From: Darksidea phi
Taxonomy: Eukaryota > Ascomycota > Dothideomycetes > Pleosporales > Lentitheciaceae
Direction of reading: 5' to 3'
Assembly (NCBI GenBank): GCA_030770425.1
Contig: JASJFT010000382.1
Coordinates: 1 to 22,995 of the forward strand
Length of the DNA: 22,995 nucleotides
This document shows, one piece after another, positions 19,082 through 22,995 of the stretch (position 1 is the stretch's first letter; every line of letters begins with the position of its first letter). The notes beneath the pieces were generated by a model. The model saw nothing but the letters and a program-made list of their open reading frames with translations. It was not told the origin of the DNA and did not search any database. The translations under genes were made by a program, and so were the position numbers.

Positions 19082-20091
19082 GGTGGTGGGTTTGGGGTCA
19101 GAAACGACTGCATTGCATGGTGTTTGGTTGGACAAATGGCTTGTTTTAGATTCGTATACGCGGGAGGGAATTTGGTTATTTGCATTACTATCTGCCTTGG
19201 CTTCTTGTAGTGTCATTGCTATGCGATGGTATTGATAGCTGTTAATCTACTCTCTAATATGAACATAAGGGGCTGTCTTATGCACCGTACCTGATACCCC
19301 GATCTGACTTCCGTAGATGGCTTTGACATGGAACTATCCTTTCCTATCTTATTCCGGCGTGGATCAATCCCTGTAGGTCACATCCGTCGCCTTGATCTAT
19401 TTCAATTATAGTAGCTACTTCTTATTTCTAGTCTCTGTTTACCAACGTGACTAGACGTCGGAAGGTGCATCTCCGTCCTCACGTAGTTGATATGTATCAA
19501 TTCATGGCATCATCCCGTATAAAGTGGAACACTATATGAGGCATGCTCGGCATTATAGTCGTAGTGTTCTACTACTGCGTCTTTTATGAATTCGTCTTAC
19601 TTCTGTTTAAATGCTAGCCTTTTGCGACTTTGGTGTTTGCGTGCTTGTTTGTTAGTACCTCGCAGTGCTGTGCCTTTGGTCTGAGTGCCAAGCGGCTTAA
19701 AGATAGGCACGAGTACTGGTGTTACATTTTATGATCACAATGTTCGTCTACAAGGAGTGGTGTGCTTGCGTTGCTAGTTGACGCCAAGAGCATTGACCAG
19801 CTATTGCCAGATTACGTAATAGCATTATTTGCTTGGACAGTCTCAACACACAATAACTACTTTTTATTTCACTTCCTACACCACATCCTGCTCTGCTTCC
19901 TGCCCAACTAAAGCTGCGCCAATACTTTCATATTACCGTTTTCCTGATACGAGTTCAACGGCAAGTGAAGCTCCGATACCAAAATCTCCTAAACATATCC
20001 TACTCTAGCAACAGCTACCACCCCTCTCTAAAGGTATAGTTGTCATACACCGTGAAATAGCAGCTGCGTTGTATCTAACTGTTACTTAGAC
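19082..20091. other. Intergenic, no gene seen
   Basis: About 1 kb without a convincing ORF on either strand. It carries the 3' flank of the kinase and the promoter of the APH-like gene. T-rich tracts occur, but there are no clear repeats. Confidence 0.55.
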
Positions 20092-20997
20092 ATGAATTCG
20101 GATTTTCGTGACGACTTACTTCAGAAGTACTCGGACGCTGAGCTAGTACATCATGTCAGAGCATCGCCCCGACTCGAACAGCTCATGTCTAGGATATTCC
20201 TCTTATCGCCGACCCTCCTAGCCAAACACTACATCCCCGCTATGATTGAAGATGTGGTCGAGGCCACGGATGTTGCTCGCCAACTGGGCGTCCGCGTTCC
20301 TAGGATAAAGAGGATAGTTACCTATGAGATGGACACATACTGTATAATGGAGCGTATCCAAGGGCCCACCTTAGAAGAGGCATGGAAGGAGCTTGGCTGG
20401 TTTACGACTATTAAGCTGGCCCTACAACTTCGCCATTCCGTTAGATGTCTCAGGTCGGTAACTTCATCGACTGCAGGATCGCTAGCAACGGGCGAGTGCA
20501 GGTCGTTCTATTTAGGAGACCGCTTTGGTCTTCCCGCTAGAGCAAGGCCAGAACACATGGCGTCTTTCTTGCGATTCTGGACCCATTTTAAAGGGATACG
20601 AAGTGCGATGGCTGCTGCAACTCAACCCTTGGTGGTAGATCCTAAGATCTACGTACCCCCCGTGGTCCAGCCTTTTGTATTCACTCATCACGACCTTGCA
20701 CCTCGAAACATTCTCGTCATTGACTCTTCTTGGCACCTTTGTCTTCTAGATTGGGATATGGCCGGGTTTTACCCGATCTATTTCGAGTATGCGGCCATGC
20801 GGAATTTTCAGGTGCCGCAGGACTGGGATATGTTTGCGCGATTACGGTGGAGTCTGTTCTCTAGGATCGCGGCTGGGCGGTATGAGCAAGAGACGAGCGT
20901 ACTGAAACAAATACTCTCAAGGTTCACACGCTTCTCCGCCGGGCGCCGTTTCGAGCTCTTGGCAAAGGGGGGCCCAGCTAGACGCGCTGTGTCGTAA
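20092..20997 (+). CDS. APH-family (aminoglycoside phosphotransferase-like) kinase-fold protein
   Basis: A single exon of 301 residues from an ATG at 20092. FTHHDLAPRNILV (residues 197-209) carries the catalytic loop HxDxxxxN with Asp201 and Asn206. LLDWDMAGFYP supplies the metal-binding Asp220. ERIQGPTLEEAW fits the hinge between lobes. This is the phosphotransferase-enzyme (PF01636-type) fold that is greatly expanded in filamentous fungi, where most members have unknown small-molecule substrates; drug resistance should not be assumed. The N-lobe lacks an obvious glycine-rich loop, as is common in this family; Lys45 is a possible ATP-binding lysine. The C-terminus after about 285 is basic and may be disordered. 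It is isolated from its neighbours by long gaps. Confidence 0.85.
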   Translation: MNSDFRDDLLQKYSDAELVHHVRASPRLEQLMSRIFLLSPTLLAKHYIPAMIEDVVEATDVARQLGVRVPRIKRIVTYEMDTYCIMERIQGPTLEEAWKELGWFTTIKLALQLRHSVRCLRSVTSSTAGSLATGECRSFYLGDRFGLPARARPEHMASFLRFWTHFKGIRSAMAAATQPLVVDPKIYVPPVVQPFVFTHHDLAPRNILVIDSSWHLCLLDWDMAGFYPIYFEYAAMRNFQVPQDWDMFARLRWSLFSRIAAGRYEQETSVLKQILSRFTRFSAGRRFELLAKGGPARRAVS

Positions 20998-21730
20998 ACA
21001 AGCAGGAATATGCTAAATTTGGGGGTTAGCGGCCTCCGAAGTGTGTTTGCACGAGGCGTTATAAGCAACGTGGTATAGCACCTCTACTGTGTACAAACTC
21101 TTACTGTGTTTCGTGCGAACCTTACAAAAGAGATTCCCACTGTACAAATCAAAAACAAATATCAATACCGCGTTTTTATACACTGTATAACTATACTATA
21201 ATACTCTATATACTCAGAAAGAAAAATTTCTATAAGCTTACCTACCTCCCATACTTGATGAGCGCTGCTCCCTTGGTTCGTATACCTTGGTTCCAGCAGT
21301 CCCCCTCTCCTGCACCCCACCCTCCTTCCTCTAGGTCGTGTTGAGGCTCGTGTCGGATAAAGCCAGTGTTGGCTGCCCACTGTTCCACGGCTGGCCGACG
21401 TCAAGCGTTCTACTTTTTTTTCATGTGCAGGTTGAAATTTCAGTGCTGGTCTTCAGATATATACAGTTTATCATTAGAGTATAAAAGCCCCCATACCATG
21501 CATAGTTGCGCAGTGCAGCTTTTTCTCAGAAAAAAAAAAAGGCTTACCTAAATACACCGTCCGATATACTCATGTAGACTGTATACGGAAAACGCGCTTC
21601 TTTGACGCCCATGGTTGCCTGGCGATGCGGCGCAGCTCGCCAAGAAAGCGCTCATTCTTCCCTTCCCTCTCACCTCTGTTGGTGGAAGTGGCGTGCGGCC
21701 ACTGTTTGGGGTCCGTGCTAGCGCTAGTAT
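20998..21730. other. Intergenic, AT-rich with homopolymer tracts
   Basis: No gene is supported. An AT-rich block lies at about 21165-21235. A T8 run lies at 21413-21420 and an A11 run near 21530-21540, followed by GGCTTACC. These could be remnants of retroelements, but no coding trace is visible. Confidence 0.45.
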
Positions 21731-21740
21731 CTATATAGGC
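21731..21740 (+). promoter_or_regulatory. TATA-like box
   Basis: CTATATAGGC lies about 95 bp upstream of the ATG at 21827. It is followed by a C/T- and A-rich leader without ATG, typical of a strongly expressed fungal 5' UTR. Position and sequence only. Confidence 0.45.
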
Positions 21741-21826
21741 AAGGCCTTCTGCCTGAACCAATCCACATCTCTTACACCAACATTCATCAACCTCATCACT
21801 TCTTACAATATACTTTACTTCCAACA

Positions 21827-22276
21827 ATGGATAACTACGACACGGACGAGCTCCCGAACGAAAAACTCCAGTCCCAGGTGGTCGTCATACATATTTGCGC
21901 GTACATCAATGAGAAAAACGAGGGTGACAGGGAAGGGATCCCCCCAACCAATCACTGGGCCACTTTCCTCCAACTCGTCGGTGGCGGTTCCGTCAGGCTC
22001 GACATGATTCCGGGATATGGTTCGGACGGACTGAGAGGCAAGATAGAGCTTGCTTATAAGGGGAAAGTGGTCCCCCGGAATTCCAAGAAAACCCTCTCAT
22101 TCGGACCCAAAGCCCACGCCACGGTGCAGACCATCATAGACGCCATCAATTCGAAGGGAAGAGACAAGTACAAATTCACCGAGGAGTGGGGAGGATGCAG
22201 ATTCTGGATCTACACGGTTATCTCGGATTTGGAAGCCGCAGGGCTCATCGATGCAGGCAGCGGCCAATCTACCTAG
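21827..22276 (+). CDS. Small conserved fungal protein of unknown function (DUF7770-like)
   Basis: A single exon of 149 residues. The start ATG at 21827 has a good context (CAACAATGG). Segments PTNHWATFLQL, VRLDMIPGYGSDGLRGKIEL, FTEEWGGCRF and WIYTVISDLEAAGLI look like a compact alpha/beta domain. From memory these resemble the fungal DUF7770 family, which I cannot verify here; its function is not known to me. There is no signal peptide or membrane helix, so it is probably cytosolic. Codon use is strongly C/G-ending and the 5' leader looks well formed, so it is likely an active gene. It is the last gene before a tandem satellite array, which starts about 150 bp downstream. Confidence 0.82.
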   Translation: MDNYDTDELPNEKLQSQVVVIHICAYINEKNEGDREGIPPTNHWATFLQLVGGGSVRLDMIPGYGSDGLRGKIELAYKGKVVPRNSKKTLSFGPKAHATVQTIIDAINSKGRDKYKFTEEWGGCRFWIYTVISDLEAAGLIDAGSGQST

Positions 22277-22429
22277 GAAGCAGTGTCGCACTACTGGCGC
22301 AATCCAACCGGCCATGAGCTGAGAACTGTCAATCAAGGGACTTTCTATTAGGTGGATTGAGTATTGTCATCGAGGAGGGAACGGGAACGAAAGCATGTTT
22401 GGTGAGGGTGTACACTGTGCTAGCAGAAA

Positions 22430-22995
22430 GCTACATAGCAATCCGTAATTCCTAATTCAATTATCCCTTACATCAAATAACCTTTTGGTTGTATTATCTA
22501 TTAAAGGCTATCAGAAACCTATATAGCAATCTGGATTTCTCACTAGATTATCTCTGATATTAAAAATCTTTTAGTTGTATTATCTATTAAAGGCTATCAG
22601 AAACCTATATAGCAATCTAGATTTCTTACTAGATTATCTCTAATATTAAAAATCTTTTAGTTATATTATCTATTAAAGGCTATTAGAAACCTATATAGCA
22701 ATCTAGATTTCTTACTAGATTATCTCTAATATTAAAAAATCTTTTGGTTATATTATCTATTAAAGGCTATTAGAAATCTATATAGCAATCTAGATTTCTT
22801 ACTAGATTATCTCTAATATTAAAAATCTTTTAGTTATATTATCTATTAAAGGCTATTAGAAATCTATATAGCAATCTAGATTTCTTACTAGATTATCTCT
22901 AATATTAAAAATCTTTTAGTTATATTATCTATTAAAGGCTATCAGAAACCTATATAGCAATCTGGATTTCTCACTAGATTATCTCTAATATTAAA
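22430..22995. repeat. 86-bp AT-rich tandem satellite, running off the window
   Basis: Units starting with C/TCTATATAGCAATCT begin at 22518, 22604, 22690, 22777, 22863 and 22949, so the period is 86 bp (87 once, from one extra A). A diverged unit begins at about 22430. Later units differ mainly by C/T and G/A changes. Each contains a small inverted repeat, AATCTAG-8 nt-CTAGATT, imperfect in the outer copies. Two unit variants (with CTGG or CTAG) are visible. No coding capacity. Confidence 0.95.

Noticed and set aside
1..22995. tRNA, rRNA or CRISPR features
   Set aside because: No B-box-like GGTTCRANYCC in a tRNA context, no rRNA motifs and no spacer-repeat arrays were seen by eye.

Overview
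The window reads as a chromosomal segment of a filamentous ascomycete (Pezizomycotina; a Dothideomycete is a guess, not shown). The evidence is gene structure: many GT-AG introns of about 46-81 nt, two Zn2Cys6 regulators, a hybrid histidine kinase, an F-box protein, a GPI-anchored cysteine-rich wall protein, a fungal short-chain dehydrogenase, and AT-rich repeat DNA. There is no operon structure. Exon joins below were built by hand from reading frame, splice signals and family motifs.

Layout. 1-258 holds a likely 3' gene end preceded by 20-bp tandem repeats. 873-1541 (-) is a small ORF with an N-myristoylation-type start and a competing overlapping frame. 2269-2829 (-) is a short protein with the first two motifs of a rolling-circle Rep (HUH) nuclease but no catalytic tyrosine motif. 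3666-5873 (+) is a three-exon Zn2Cys6 regulator fused to ankyrin repeats, preceded by degenerate repeats. 6119-7152 (-) is a three-exon SDR whose YxxxK motif is YxxxR. 7848-8602 (-) is a three-exon secreted GPI-anchored protein with eight cysteines.

9176-11683 (-) is a five-exon Zn2Cys6/fungal-specific transcription factor. It diverges from a decayed MFS transporter (12245-13311, +) carrying two nonsense codons, a frameshift and a lost C-terminus. The shared intergenic DNA has five copies of TCTCGGA or its complement, a candidate operator. 13312-13984 is AT-rich degenerate DNA. A fragment of a second F-box copy (about 13985-14090) abuts the 3' end of an intact three-exon F-box gene (14091-15534, -).

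15938-19081 (+) is an eight-exon hybrid histidine kinase (PAS, HisKA, HATPase, receiver) sharing a 403-bp promoter with the F-box gene. After a 1-kb gap come an intronless APH-type kinase-fold protein (20092-20997, +) and a small conserved fungal protein of unknown function (21827-22276, +). The window ends inside an AT-rich 86-bp tandem satellite (22430-22995).

The most interesting points are the isolated Rep-like gene, the TF/dead-transporter pair with its clustered operator-like motif, the Zn2Cys6-ankyrin fusion, and the SDR with an altered catalytic lysine.
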